Both the position numbers and the translations under genes were made by a program. From contig RPFO01000084.1 in assembly GCA_009746045.1 (NCBI GenBank), positions 1-64,000 on the forward strand: a stretch of DNA of 64,000 bases, read 5' to 3'. The notes beneath the pieces were generated by a model that worked only from the letters and a program-made list of their open reading frames with translations, did not search any database and had not been told where the DNA came from. The stretch's first letter is position 1. Each line of letters opens with the position of its first letter. This DNA is from Mesostigma viride (lineage: Eukaryota > Streptophyta > Mesostigmatophyceae > Mesostigmatales > Mesostigmataceae). This document shows positions 42,760 to 54,640 of the stretch, piece by piece.

Positions 42760-44320
42760 CATTGCATGGGGAACTTGTTTGGCCTTTCAGTCTTTACCAA
42801 TTCAACTACTCTTGCCATTTCCCGTTGGGATGAAATCGCGGTCGAGTATAAGCTGTCATGATGATGGCGTGGATGAATTGCCCAGTGCACTGCTCTTTAA
42901 AGAAAAGTTCGAAGGATGTAATCATAATATTATTGAAGTTAAACCATTCTATTTCACTACGTAGACGCAGTCAATGTGCAACTAATCAGTAATATGTTAG
43001 TTTACACGTAAGTCTGCACGTCATGCATGTGAGCATAATTAAGCCCTTGAGCACGGAAATTTATATATTTATAGGATGAAGTGCAATTGCTCTCTTAAGA
43101 GGATTTTAGCCGTGGCCGGGCAACCAAGCTCACATGTCGTCGGGCTAGTCCGGCGAGTGGGCACGTGAACCGGCACTCCCGGTCACACATGCACGACACC
43201 ATAGAGATAGTCAGCTACACCGCCTCATGTCGGCGAAACCCACAGTTCCATCGGAATCGTTTCAGCCGCCGGCACTTCCTCTCCGCGTTTCCTCAACCTC
43301 GTTTTCAGGATCATACTCATGGTTCCTGCATTTTCCTCGATCTTCCACGCAGGTTGTGGCTTTTTTGCAAGCCACTAATGTACCCGGGGATGGGATGCTT
43401 TGGCTGCCTTAATGCCTACACATTCAATACGATGCCCCCCTCTCACAATCCTCCATCATTCGCTCACCTTGCACTACGTGCCTGTGTTTTGTTCTTGTTC
43501 TTGTTTGTTTTGCTGTTCTTGTCATTTTTCTTTTTCTCCTACTATTGAGGGAGCTACTAGGCTGGGCTGCGCGCTGTGTGTGCTACTCTTGTGTTTTTCT
43601 GTGGACACTTGAGAGACTAACCAAGGATAGGGCCCCCCACACGGCAATATCAGCCTTTGCTTTTGTTAATACCCTTCCATATCTCTTTACAAAAGCCAAA
43701 CAAACACAAAGGCAGGAGCACAGTGACTCATCTGGAACATGAAGAAGGGAAATCTTTTCGTTACAGGACAGAGGTGTCAAGTATGACAATGGGCAGCCCC
43801 CCCACCGGGAATACACATGTTCCGAGTCCTTTCAGCTGTACGTTGTTAGCCACATCCTGCCCCGGGGAGATGCATCATGGACCACCGCTATTGCGTAACG
43901 GGTGTTACGCAGTGAATATTCACTTACCTCAATATGCTCCGCTCTGGTTCTGTTTGATGTCTTAGCTCTCAGTGCATCTGAATCAACATGAAACACCTTA
44001 TGACTTTCTGGCACGCTCTTACCCTCCACAGAGTACGGCAATCAAGTGGCATTGATTACCGGAAAGTAAACTGCTATTTCTCGGCAGTTCCCCTATCGTT
44101 TCTCCTCAAAGGAATGGCTGACGCGTTGTCGCATCAACACGCGCCATAACCATCACTGCAAGGATTACCATACTCTGCGTCGCCTCCAATGCTTACAGCG
44201 CAAGCATTTGTCGCTTACCAACTCCACTCGCCCACACCCCGAAAGCACCCGTCGCGTCATTTATGCCATTTACAACCGCAGGTACCCTCAACGTATCTAT
44301 AGGTCGGCCAGACGCAACGC
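42760..44320. other. Region without a supported gene
   Basis: The best reading is a 61-codon plus ORF at 43227-43412 ('LHFPRSSTQVVAFLQATNVP' within it) of unknown nature; it could be an exon or a decayed retroelement start. Near 42990-43035 a TTTACACGTAA…GAGCATAA block resembles 5580-5640. Confidence 0.35.
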
Positions 44321-44329
44321 GGTGCCTGG

Positions 44330-45225
44330 ATGCGTTTTCAGGAACATGTCCGGGCGGCACGCCGTCATCGTCAAGAACTTCAACCTGGTGGAAGGTGAGA
44401 ACTCCGTGAAGCTTGCACAGGCGGTTGAGAACAAGAATCTTTGGCCGCATGGGCCTCATTGGTGAGATCAAGCTGGAGGCCCACCTCCGCTGCTGCTCAT
44501 CTTTGAGAACCCGGCGTCCGGACAAGATTTCGTTCCTCAGACGCCGCAAGCGGCTCAAGAAGACTCACTACACCTTGGACGATGACTTGACCCTGGCGCA
44601 GCAACAACGGCGTCGGGAGCTATGGCCGACCTACCTCCAGCTCCGGCAGACCGCGGCGGGGAAGCCGGTGTACTAGCTGGAAGCGGGGGCAGCCATCTCT
44701 GTCGGCCACAAGCCCTGGTAAGCGACCCCCGCTGACCCGGCCAGCACCCTCAGCAACCCCAGCCTAGGCCGGGGACTAAGCAGTAGTAGTGTAATAGTAA
44801 GGCCTAGACAACGTGGCCTTGTACATGTACGCCTATTATGGGCCCCGTACCAGATGATGAATTAGCAGTATTTAGCCATGTAGATGTGTGCCTATGATGA
44901 GCGGCCCCACACCAGATGACGCATAGCAGTATTTAGTAATGCTTTGCCCATGCAGAGAGTCGCTCCCTGCTGAGATGCCATGCCCTAGACATAGCCTAGC
45001 CATAATTAACACTCTTCGACCCCATGCCAGCCTTTTAGGTAGGATACATCATGGTGGTGCAGGTGCACTTTGTGCACCCAGAGCAGGTGTAGTTTACACC
45101 CTACCCTTGCAGGAAGTAGCCCAGAATGTATTAAAAGCCATATGCCCCTTCTCAGGGATATGTGCTACATGTACTCCAAACGGAGATATGTCTCAATTTA
45201 ATTTAATTTAATTGAATTCCATTCC
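44330..45225 (+). mobile_element. ORF1-type retroelement remnant, plus strand, with (AATTT)n tail
   Basis: From 44345 the plus strand encodes RRM-like pieces in shifting frames ('VIVKNFNLVEGENSVKLAQAV', 'PPLLLIFENP'). The frame 44413-44676 then gives 'FLRRRKRLKKTHYTLDDDLT' and 'QQQRRRELWPTYLQLRQTA', ending 'KPVY' with a stop where other copies have Trp. About 480 bp of 3' UTR follows, ending GTGCTACATGTACTCCAAAC and AATTT units (45200-45220). The UTR is the inverse of 4474-4900. ORF1 passes straight into the 3' UTR with no ORF2. Confidence 0.65.
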
Positions 45226-46150
45226 ACCCATTCATTGAGGAATTATGCTTACGTGACTAAGTCATGTGCTGGTTGCCCCCCCCCAAAGGTATGTCACGTG
45301 AACCCGATAACCTAGCTTTTGTGGCTACCCTTGATCTCACTATAAAGAAACTGCTCAGAGAACCATGAAATTAATCAATGATCCCAGTGAATGGCTGGAC
45401 CCCCGTGCCTATGCTCACGGGACTTAGTCTTTCGATGGCATTACGTTAGCTGGTACCATGTTGGGAGGTCAGATACATCCTCTTATATGTTACTTAATGT
45501 ACGTACTTCAATCAAGTAGTAGGAACAAGTGCTCTGCAAACATGGCCAGCTCACGCCTTGCTTGTCCTCTTAACAGATGCAGCAGACCCGCTCAAAAACG
45601 CAGTCAGGGCCAACTTTCGACCTGATGGCTTTCTCTCCGTCGTGCTGTTCTGCAATGCATGCACCTCGGTCCCAGGTGCATGGCCTAAGCTACCATCTTC
45701 TGACCCTGGCAGATTACCTTGCCTAGCCTGCACCAGGGTCCATCGGCCCCCCCGTGCAGGCCGGCCGGGTGGCCCCGCATTCGTCCAGAGCATGCCGCCA
45801 TACGCCCCCCCCTCTCCACCATTATACCCGCTATTTCTGGCATCCGCGACCGTGGTCATCTCCCCAAGATACCCTGCCCCATGCTCGCGAAAACCGGCTT
45901 CATGGTCAGAATCCTTTCCATGACCCACTGGGCTACGCGTTGGTAAAGGTGACCGCGGTACTTGGCCTTGCGACACGTGGCCACTACCCAATATGTCCCC
46001 CCCGCGCGGCTCTCTGTCCTACCAGGCTCTGGGCTATACTGTGACATACTGTAGCCCGCGGGGGCAAAGTCAGCCCTTCCAGAAGAAGTGCTGCCGCGGC
46101 GGCCCCGATCGGCCCCGATCACACTCACGTCCTTTGAAACTAAGTCCTTG
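45226..46150. other. Spacer between retroelement remnant and the large minus-strand gene
   Basis: 45250-45275 holds TTACGTGACTAAGTCATGTG, close to the 3' hairpin of element B in inverse orientation, so a minus-strand relative probably ends here. From about 45550 the GC content rises and open frames on both strands (45551-45991) have no recognised domain; they may be further exons or UTR of the neighbouring gene. Confidence 0.4.
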
Positions 46151-46151
46151 G

Positions 46152-49100
46152 CTACCGCCCCAGCAGTGTCCTTGCCTGCACTTTTCCCTGCACCATGGGC
46201 TGAACCGATGGGCCCCTGCAGCCGTCCCAGCCCAAACGTGCCCCCCCCGCAGCCAACTCCGCCCCTCCTCCCCCTCGCCCATCCCTGCCCGCATTAACGC
46301 TACCGCTGCTGCTGCCATCCCCCCGCGTCTTGCTGCCACCACCGCCGATGGCCGTCCCCCGAAGAAGCTCCCATTGTGAGTTCAAGGGTGGCTGCGACGC
46401 TGCGGATGGTTCTCTCAATGGCACGCTACCCCCCATGCTGTAAGCCCCGGGCCTCATCGCACCACCACCCGTGGCCCAGCCAGACCTCGGCGAGGGCATT
46501 GCCACACCGGTGACGTTCCAACTCCGAGGTTCCAAACCCTCCCTCGGTTGCGCCCGTTCGTCGTGTGCCGGGGTCGGTGCCTCCCAGGTGTTCCAGCTGG
46601 CGGCCGCCGGGATAGCGGGATCCGCTCCCCTGACCACCTGGCCAGGGACCGCCAGGGACCCCGCCGCGTCCTCGCGCACGCTGCCCGCCGAGGACGGCCG
46701 GCTGTGGCCGCTCCTCTCCGGGACGGACGCCAGCGAAGGCAGGGACCCTGCCTGCTTGCCGGACGCGGGCGGCTCGCCAGAATAACCCCCACTGGGCCCG
46801 GCCTCGGGCCTGCTGTCGGATCCTCCGTCCTGCCACGAGGCCCCCAGGGAGGCGCGTCGCGGCTTGAACCACGTGTTGTGGGCGACCTGACCCAACGGGT
46901 GGTGGGGCGGCCCCTGCCTCGCGTCGGACGAGTGGAAACTCTCCGTCGCGATTGCGATGACTGGGATTCCACCCACCCTGCCTACACCAGTGCTGCCGCC
47001 ACGGCCCATGCTGGCCGCCCAGCTGGAGGCCCCCTGGCCTACACCACCCTCGTGACGTAGGGAACTGCCCCTGCCTGGGTCGGAGGCAAGCATTGGAGGC
47101 GTGCCCCCGTGGTCGCGCCCGCCACCTGCCAGGTCCCGCCACGTGCACGCCGCAGCAGGCCCCGCATCAACCAGCTCATCCACGCTGTTGGGACCAGTGG
47201 TGACAGCGGCCATGTCACCGGCCAGAGATGGCTTGCCTATGCGACATATGCTGACACGGTGGCCTTGCGAAGTGATCGAGGAAGTGAAGCCCTGGTCCCC
47301 GAACGGCTGGAGATGATGCTCCTCGAGCCCAGCCAATGTGCGGGGCCGGTCCTTCCCTTCCGCCCCATCCCAGCACCAGCCCCCAGGGGGGGGGGGGTTG
47401 AGCGAGCCCCACGCTTGGTGGCCCCCCCGTGTGGATGTCCACGTGGTTTCCCTTTCCCCCCCTGCCCCTGCCGCTGCCACTCCCCTTTCCCCCCTCCCCC
47501 TGCCGCTGCCACTCCCCTTTCCCCCCTGCCCCTGCCGCTGCCACTCCCCTTTCCCCAGCAACTTGTGGGGCCACCGCGACAGCGACCGTCGCGCGGGCCA
47601 CCGATGGCCCCTTCTTGGCGCATTCTTCGTGGGTGCGGCTCGAGTGGCGGTGGCTAGCAGCCACGCTACGCTGCCCCGCTGTCATGCCCGGCGACGCCGG
47701 CGCTAGAGGTCCGGCAGGGGAGCCTGACGAGGGCGTCCCCATCTGGTGGGCATCCGAGTTTGCGCGGCGGCGGCGCGGTGGGAACGCGCCGTTGTAACTG
47801 GAACGCATCACCATGCCGCGCTCCATCGCTCTATTTTTGTCCACAGACTTCCCCTGGCCCTTGTCGCCGCGTCTACTTGTGAGGCCCCCCTGGTCACCCG
47901 GAATGTCCCCTGAGAAAAGGTCGCCACTGTCGGCGTCAAGAACGTACCATACACTGGTGCCGGCGCCGCCGCCGCCCCCTTGGTCGCTGACATCGCCGCG
48001 TACGTCGGCAGCGCCACGGTTGCTGTGCTTGCTACAGCTGGCGTCCGCGCCGGCCCGCTGTCCAGGATAAGCCGCACCCGGGGAAGGAGACCGGGCAGAA
48101 GGGGGAACCTGCGCGGCATCGCCGGCAGTTAGGGAGTCGTAGGCAGGCCCACACGCGGTCCATTGATCCCTGCCCGCTGTCCCCGTGATCCGGCTAGTGC
48201 GGGGGTGGTTCAAGGCACCATCCGCTACCCTTGCTTGATGGTAATTAAGCACGGTGCTGCGGCCTCCGATGACGTGGCTTACTGAGCGGCAGGCTGCGAC
48301 GGCCGAGTTATGGTTAGCAACAAGGTTATTCGTATTGCCGCCCAACGAGGAACCCTCCTGGTAGGGTGGCAGCACGCGCTTACCCTGTCCCTGTGCACGT
48401 GAACCTGTGCTGACAACCCCCGCTTGCTCCCGCATCGCCGGTGGTCGCTCCGTGCGCGGTGACAACCCCCCCTCGGAGGGAGCTAATTGCCCGACTCCCT
48501 CCCCACTGGCCCCAGCCAGGGGTCTCGTCAAAGCAGAAGTAGACATAGAAGAAGAGGACGGAGAAATGCCTGCTAATGAGCTTGCCGCGCGCAGCGTGCT
48601 TCGGCCGAACGCGGCACTGCCCCGCCGCCCCCGCCCAGTCCCAGCCCCCACCCCCGCTTCCCTCTTTGCACCGGCAGCAGCAGCGGCTACCGCACCCTCC
48701 CCCCCCCTGCTGCTGGCGCCGACACAAGGGACGACAGGATAGCTTCTTCGGGTGATGACATGACGCGACGGAGCGGCGACAGCACGCCACCTATTTCCTC
48801 GGGTGGGGCGCCCGTGGCCTGTCGGGCGGAGCCAGGGCTCCCTGGGTCCTGGGGGCCCTGACGGGACGTGCTGGCATCCTTGCCGGCGGTGGAGCTGATA
48901 GTAGCTAGCCCATCGGCGGTATGGGTGCCACCCTCATCATCATGGTGGCCATGGTTGTGATTCTGGTTCTGCATGCTCTGGTCATTGTCAACTGCCATTT
49001 CGTTCTTGTTCTCGTTCTTGTTCTTGTTCTGGTTCTGGTTCTGGTGCATATTTTGATGCATGCTCTGGCGATTGTTCTGGTGGACGTCACCGTGCACATT

Positions 49101-50565
49101 TGCGGACGCCACGCCGCGAGGGGCATCCGCCGCGACGCTGCTGATGCGGCGGCCGCTGCGGGCGGAGCCGCGCGCCAGGGACCCTGGGGCGGCGGCGGCG
49201 GCATTGCCTTGCGCCCCGGTCGCGGCTGCCTCTGTCATGTCCGCCTTAAGGGGGTCGATTGCTTCAGTTGTCGCCTCTTGGCTACTGTGCCGGGGCAAGG
49301 TGGGATGCTGGGATGATAAGGAGGAGGAAATGCGACCTGAGCTAAAGGGTCTGACATCCCGCTCAGACCAAGGGTCTGATATACCAACAGCCAGGTCCAG
49401 GGGGGTTGAACCCTCCCCGGACCCTGATATGGCAGCGATGCGTAGGGGAGTCGAACCCTGCGTCTCGAGCGCGCCGGACCCTGGCGGAGAGACTGAGGGG
49501 GGAGAGCCGCTCACCACGCTTGTGCCCGGTGACCCACCTGCACTACTTGTCCGGGGGGAACCACCACCCGCAAGCCTTGTCCTGGGGGACCCACCACCCG
49601 TGACGGTGATGAGCACAGTGCCTCGGCCCGCAGACGGGCTCGTGGGGGGCGAGATGACAATGCGTGACGGCGGCGATGTCGGGCTGACCTGGAACTTGAA
49701 GGGCAGCACAGGGCCAGGTGGCCCTATACCCATACCGAGCTTTCTGCTGCCCGAATCCTTGGAGTTTGCTGTGTTATCCTGGCGAGTGCTCATATCCTTG
49801 ATGCTGGCAGCAGAGCCGATGTCGCTGTTCGTGTGGCTTTTATCTTTGGAATTTATTATCACTTCCTGGCCATGGGCGAAAAGGCTACCCTGCGCCCTGA
49901 CGTCATCATCGGGCGACGTGGCGGCGTCTAAGGGGGGCGATGCCAAGACGATAATGCCATCATCGTCGCGCGCGTCATCATCCATCTTGCTCTTGCTCAT
50001 GGCGACAGCACTTCTGTCTCGGATGTCACCAGGAGAGGACTGGCCATTTGGCAAAGGCGCCGCATCCCAGATGTTACCGTGGCGGCCCCCCCTCCTCCTG
50101 GGCAGGCTTTGCTTTCCACTGGCAACTGCAGATGGGGCGACCGCAGATGGGGCAACCGTGGTTGGAACGGTCGCGGGTGACGCAACCGTGGCTGAAGCAA
50201 TGGCAGAGGGCTTGGGCCCTGCCTTGCTGGCCGAGAGGGGGGACGTCATCGCCAACAATGAAACTTCCTCCTTGCCCTTGTTACTGCCGCCGTCATTACC
50301 GTCCGCCGGGCCCTCTCCGGGGCTGCTGGAGTCAGACCCGTGGGCCTGCCAGCTGGCACGCAGCATCTGCCGCGGCAGGTGCACGCGCGTGGCCCCTGGG
50401 GGCATGGAGGGCTCCTGGGAGCCCCCGGCCTTGGACGCGGTTCTCTCGTCTTCTCCCAGCTGCTGCTGCTGCTGCTGCTGCTGTCGCTGTTGCTGCTGAG
50501 TCATCGCGTCCAGGACGGGCTCGAGCTCTTGCGCTACCGTCCGCCACACGCGCCGAAACAGCTGG
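46152..50565 (-). CDS. Large low-complexity protein (Gln/Ser/Gly-rich), about 1,470 codons, frame switches at homopolymers
   Basis: Coding-like minus frames abut end to end. Segment 1 (50565-48690) starts after a possible acceptor CAG with 'LFRRVWRTVAQELEPVLDAM', then poly-Gln, and long Ser/Pro/Gly/Asp-rich disorder including N/Q/M-rich repeats ('NQNQNKNKNENKN') and 'RRVMSSPEEAILSSLVSAP'. At a 9-base G run (48707-48699) the sensible reading moves to segment 2 (about 48700-47560), which starts 'EGAVAAAAAGAKREAG' and contains 'DADSGDLFSGDIPGDQGG'. A 36-bp minisatellite and a G/C run near 47390 lead to segment 3 (about 47400-46152), ending 'VQARTLLGR'. Amino-acid use stays consistent across all three. 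A nuclear or regulatory scaffold is a guess from disorder only. No domain recognised. Confidence 0.5.
47450..47560. repeat. Minisatellite, about 34-36 bp unit, 3-4 copies, in coding region
   Basis: On the minus strand the unit is GGGAAAGGGGAGTGGCAGCG followed by GCAGGGGCAGGG. Unit lengths differ by 1-2 bases, which changes the frame from copy to copy. Confidence 0.8.
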
Positions 50566-50569
50566 CGCG

Positions 50570-51015
50570 GGTGGTGATGTCGTGCACGGATGTTGTGTGG
50601 AGGCGCAGGGGGGGCACAGAGTGACGTTTCGTGAGGGGGGGGCGCATAGTGACGTGATTCATGAGGGTAAGGGAGGGAATATCACTAGTGGGGTGGGGGC
50701 AGGAAGAAATAAACATGGAGAGACAATGCTGTTACCAATTCTTGCGATCAATTCTTATTTCCCCGATAATTAATGATTAACCCCTGTAACTTGTTATTGA
50801 TTCTTACTTTCCCGGTTATAAGTTAAGTACCCCTGTTTCGGATTCTTGTCATCAAACCCTGTTTTCCAGTTTCTAATTATTATCCCCACTGCTTCTCTCC
50901 CACTCTTCCCTTTTGGCCCACCTGGCGGGTATTCTGGATGCCTGCCCGTGTTCCTCGTGTGATACGAAGAAGTCTCGCATGTGCTGGCAGGCCACATCAG
51001 GAGTATCGGGCTTTC
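50570..51015. other. Spacer, possible intron of the minus-strand locus
   Basis: The minus strand at 51000-50930 reads 'KPDTPDVACQHMRDFFVSHEE' and meets a possible donor (CCAG-GTGGGC) near 50926, so it could be a small exon, but the upstream part is a tandem repeat. No other support. Confidence 0.3.
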
Positions 51016-51017
51016 TC

Positions 51018-51178
51018 ACTAAGTGGGGAGCCCTATGTAAAGAATGGACATTTCGCGGGTTTATGCACTTAGTGGGGAGCCCTATGTATAGAGGACATTT
51101 CGCGAGTTTATGCACGAAGTGGGCAGCCCTATGTATAGAATGGACATTTCGCGGGTTTATGCACAAGGAGTAAGGTAT
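51018..51178 (+). repeat. Tandem repeat of about 50-57 bp, 3 copies
   Basis: Unit: AGTGGGGAGCCCTATGTATA, then GGACATTTCGCGGGTTTATG. Confidence 0.8.
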
Positions 51179-51639
51179 CGGCGGCCCGGCAACATTTTCC
51201 ACATGCAGATGCCCCTGGGATTAAACCAGACCCCACCCCATCTCCGTGGAAACAAGCCACCAAAAGAGGTCATTTACTTCCTGTGCACTACAAAAGGCCC
51301 TTCAAATCCAGTCCTTCCTTCAAAGTGGAAATTTCCACGCACCCACCCTAACTTAACAGTACATTGCCAGAACTCAATGCCACAGTATCAGAATGAAAAT
51401 TACAGTACCAGAACTCAACCATACAGACCCAAAACTTGACAAAACAGAAGTTAAACTCCGGAACACAGTAACAACACTGAAATTTTGGTACCATACTGGA
51501 TTCGAAAACAGGACATCTTGCACAATTTTGCGACTCCAGGGGGGGGTCTCCTGATTTTAAGCATCCCAGACTATAGCCCAACTGGGAAAACGCTCTTTAC
51601 CGGAGAGCAGTACACTTCAGAAAACAGAAGCAGATATCA

Positions 51640-53365
51640 AGAACACAGTAACAAAACTCGACAATACAGTACCAGAACTCCACAACATAGCACCAGAATG
51701 AGAACTAGAGGGCCAAACCTCAATCGTACACTACCAGAACTCCACAACACAACACCAGAACGAGAACTAGAGGGCCAAACCTCAATCGCACAGTACCAGA
51801 ACTCCACTACACAACACCAGAATGAGAACTGGAGGGCCAAACCTCAATCACACAGTACCAGAACTCCCCAACATAACACCAGAACGAGTACTAGAGGGCC
51901 AATCCTCAATCACACAGTACCAGAACTCCACAACACAACACCAGAACGAGAACTAGAGGGCCAAACCTCAATCACACAGTACCAGAACTCCACAACACAA
52001 CACCAGAACGAGAACTAGAGGGCCAAACCTCAATCACACAGTACCAGAACTCCACAACACAACACCAGAACGAGAACTAGAGGGCCAAACCTCAATCACA
52101 CAGTACCAGAACTCCACAACATAACACCAGAACGAGAACTAGAGGGCCAAACCTCAATCACACAGTACCAGAACTCCACAACATAACACCAGAACGAGAA
52201 CTAGAGGGCCAAACCTCAATCACACAGTACCAGAACTCCACAACATAACACCAGAACGAGTACTAGAGGGCCAAACCTCAATCACACAGTACCAGAACTC
52301 CACAACGCAACACCAGAACGAGAACTAGAGGGCCTAACCTCAATCGTACACTACCAGAACTCCACAACGCAACACCAGAACGAGAACTAGAGGGCCAAAC
52401 CTCAATCACACAGTACCAGAACTCCACAACATAACACCAGAACGAGAACTAGAGGGCCAATCCTCAATCACACAGTACCAGAACTCCACTACATAACACC
52501 AGAACGAGAACTAGAGGGCCAAACCTCAATCGTACACTGCCAGAACTCCACAACGCAACACCAGAACGAGAACTAGAGGGCCAAACCTCAATCACACAGT
52601 ACCAGAACTCCACAACATAACACCAGAATGAGAACTAGAGGGCCAATCCTCAATCACACAGTACCAGAACTCCACAACACAACACCAGAATGAGAACTAG
52701 AGGGCCAATCCTCAATCACACAGTACCAGAACTCCACAACATAACACCAGAACGAGAACTAGAGGGCCAATCCTCAATCACACAGTACCAGAACTCCACA
52801 ACGCAACACCAGAACGAGAACTAGAGGGCCAATCCTCAATCACACAGTACCAGAACTCCACAACACAACACCAGAACGAGAACTAGAGGGCCAATCCTCA
52901 ATCACACAGTACCAGAACTCCACAACACAACACCAGAACGAGAACTAGAGGGCCAATCCTCAATCACACAGTACCAGAACTCCACAACGCAACACCAGAA
53001 CGAGAACTAGAGGGCCAAACCTCAATCACACAGTACCAGAACTCCACAACGCAACACCAGAACGAGAACTAGAGGGCCAATCCTCAATCACACAGTACCA
53101 GAACTCCACAACGCAACACCAGAACGAGAACTAGAGGGCCAATCCTCAATCACACAGTACCAGAACTCCACAACGCAACACCAGAACGAGTACTAGAGGG
53201 CCAAACCTCAATCACACAGTACCAGAACTCCACAACGCAACACCAGAACGAGAACTAGAGGGCCAAACCTCAATCGAACAGTACCAGAACTCCACAACAT
53301 AACACCAGAACGAGAACTAGAGGGCCAAACCTCAATCACACAGTACCAGAACTCCACATACAGCA
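51640..53365 (+). repeat. 62-bp satellite array, about 27 copies
   Basis: Unit blocks are GAGGGCCAAACCTCAATCAC, ACAGTACCAGAACTCCACAA and CAACACCAGAACGAGAACTA. Copies are head to tail with substitutions at a few fixed sites (AAACC/AATCC, ACAC/ACAT/ACGC) that recur in blocks, which points to recent segmental duplication within the array. The flanks (51360-51640 and 53365-53410) carry degenerate CAGAACTC… copies. Frames across it are not coding evidence. Confidence 0.95.
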
Positions 53366-53439
53366 TAAAACTCAACAATACCATTCCAGAACTAAACCAT
53401 CTGGCACCAGGACTCCACAACACAGCGGAACAGTGGAGC

Positions 53440-53615
53440 CCACGTACCCAGGACATGACCTCCTCTTGCAGGGTCTCTACCGGGGTGACCGGCAGGACAC
53501 ACAGGTCCACCTCGGATGTCATCGCGGCGCCCTGAGCAAAGCCCCACACGGACGACTGCCACGGCACCCTGCGAGGGCCCTGCGCCCGCGTACCTGTCAG
53601 GTGCACGCGCCAGAC
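53440..53615 (-). CDS. Putative exon with nucleotidyltransferase-like motif
   Basis: The minus reading gives 'VPWQSSVWGFAQGAAMTSEV' followed by 'DLCVLPVTPVETLQEEVMSW', then a donor GTACGTG at about 53445. An upstream AG (CCTGACAG, about 53600) could be the acceptor, although the frame is open further upstream. The arrangement G-F-x2-G-x4-S-E-V-D-L recalls hG[GS]…G…[ST]D[IV]D of Trf4/Cid1-type non-canonical poly(A) polymerases, but the second residue is F for S and the first acidic is E for D. The match is suggestive only. It lies between coding-like blocks at 54650-56963 and 50565-46152 on the same strand and may belong to one gene. Confidence 0.3.
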
Positions 53616-53619
53616 GGCA

Positions 53620-54640
53620 GAATAGCAGAGATACAGAAGCAAACAGGAATTGGGTCGCAGAAGAAGCAGTGTGGGGCTGGTGCGGGAGGAGGGACCCAGT
53701 AGGGGAAATGCAGGTACCGCGAGGGGTATACCCAAAAGTGGGATTGTGCAAGCCTGCCCTCCATTTGGTGGTACACAGCCCCATCTTCTTGCAACCGTCT
53801 GCCTAGCTCTCTGCCGTTCATGGCTCTCCACTGGAAAAAGCCATGCTCTGCAAGTAACCCATGTCCCAAGCAAGCAGGTTGCGCCGTCCTGGACTGGCTG
53901 GCTCGCAAAACTAACAATTTACAGCCACAAACGCGCAGCGCTTTCTCGCCCTTGATCCTTCCTGTCTCCTCTCTTTGCTTTGCGCCGCTGCCTCCGGCTG
54001 CGCACGGCAACCCCCTTTTGTAAGGGGTTGATTTCCGTACCAGTTGGCGCATACAAGGGCAGCAGGGAGCCACCACCAGGGAAACCCATGGCCAGTGGCC
54101 ATGGTCAAATCCCATTATTACTGTGCCATTATGGCACGGGCGACTGCGGGCGAAAGTATGACATATCGAACAGGGTCGTCTGCAAAACACCCTTGCCCTC
54201 GGCCGTCGACAACATATCCCAACCCTAAAACCCACCTCGGCTTACACACCCGAACCATGGCCTACAAACCACCACTAACACACTTCACATGCACAAAAGC
54301 CTACGCTACCACCGACAATATACCTTTATACCTAACTACCCCCCCCCATGATGTATCGTTCCCCTCACCTGCGGCTGTGCGGCATCCCTTTCCTTGTGCT
54401 TTCTTCTTGCTTTGCAAAACGAGACGCCATTATGCCCTTCCCTTTCAAACCACACCAACAGCACCCCTTTCCTGACAAACCACCACAAACAGCACCCCAT
54501 TCCTGACAAACCACCACCAACAAGATACTCGTGAGTTACAAACAAAATTATCGCAAGCCAGCCCCTTGAAGAAGATTTGTGAAGGGCGCTGCCTTGCCAA
54601 GCCATAGAACCACTGCCGCCAGCTGCGCTACGCCCGTACC
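53620..54640. other. Probable intronic or spacer sequence
   Basis: Overlapping ORFs on both strands without a recognisable domain. A direct repeat CCTGACAAACCACCACAAAC / CCTGACAAACCACCACCAAC lies at about 54472-54520. Donor-like GTACGGGC follows the coding-like block at about 54640 on the minus strand. Confidence 0.35.

Noticed and set aside
42177-42964. Pro/Ser/Leu and Arg/Glu/Gly ORFs
   Set aside because: Translation of the (CCCT)n tract.
51640-53365. CRISPR array
   Set aside because: The whole 62-bp unit repeats with no unique spacers, and the context is eukaryotic with no cas genes.
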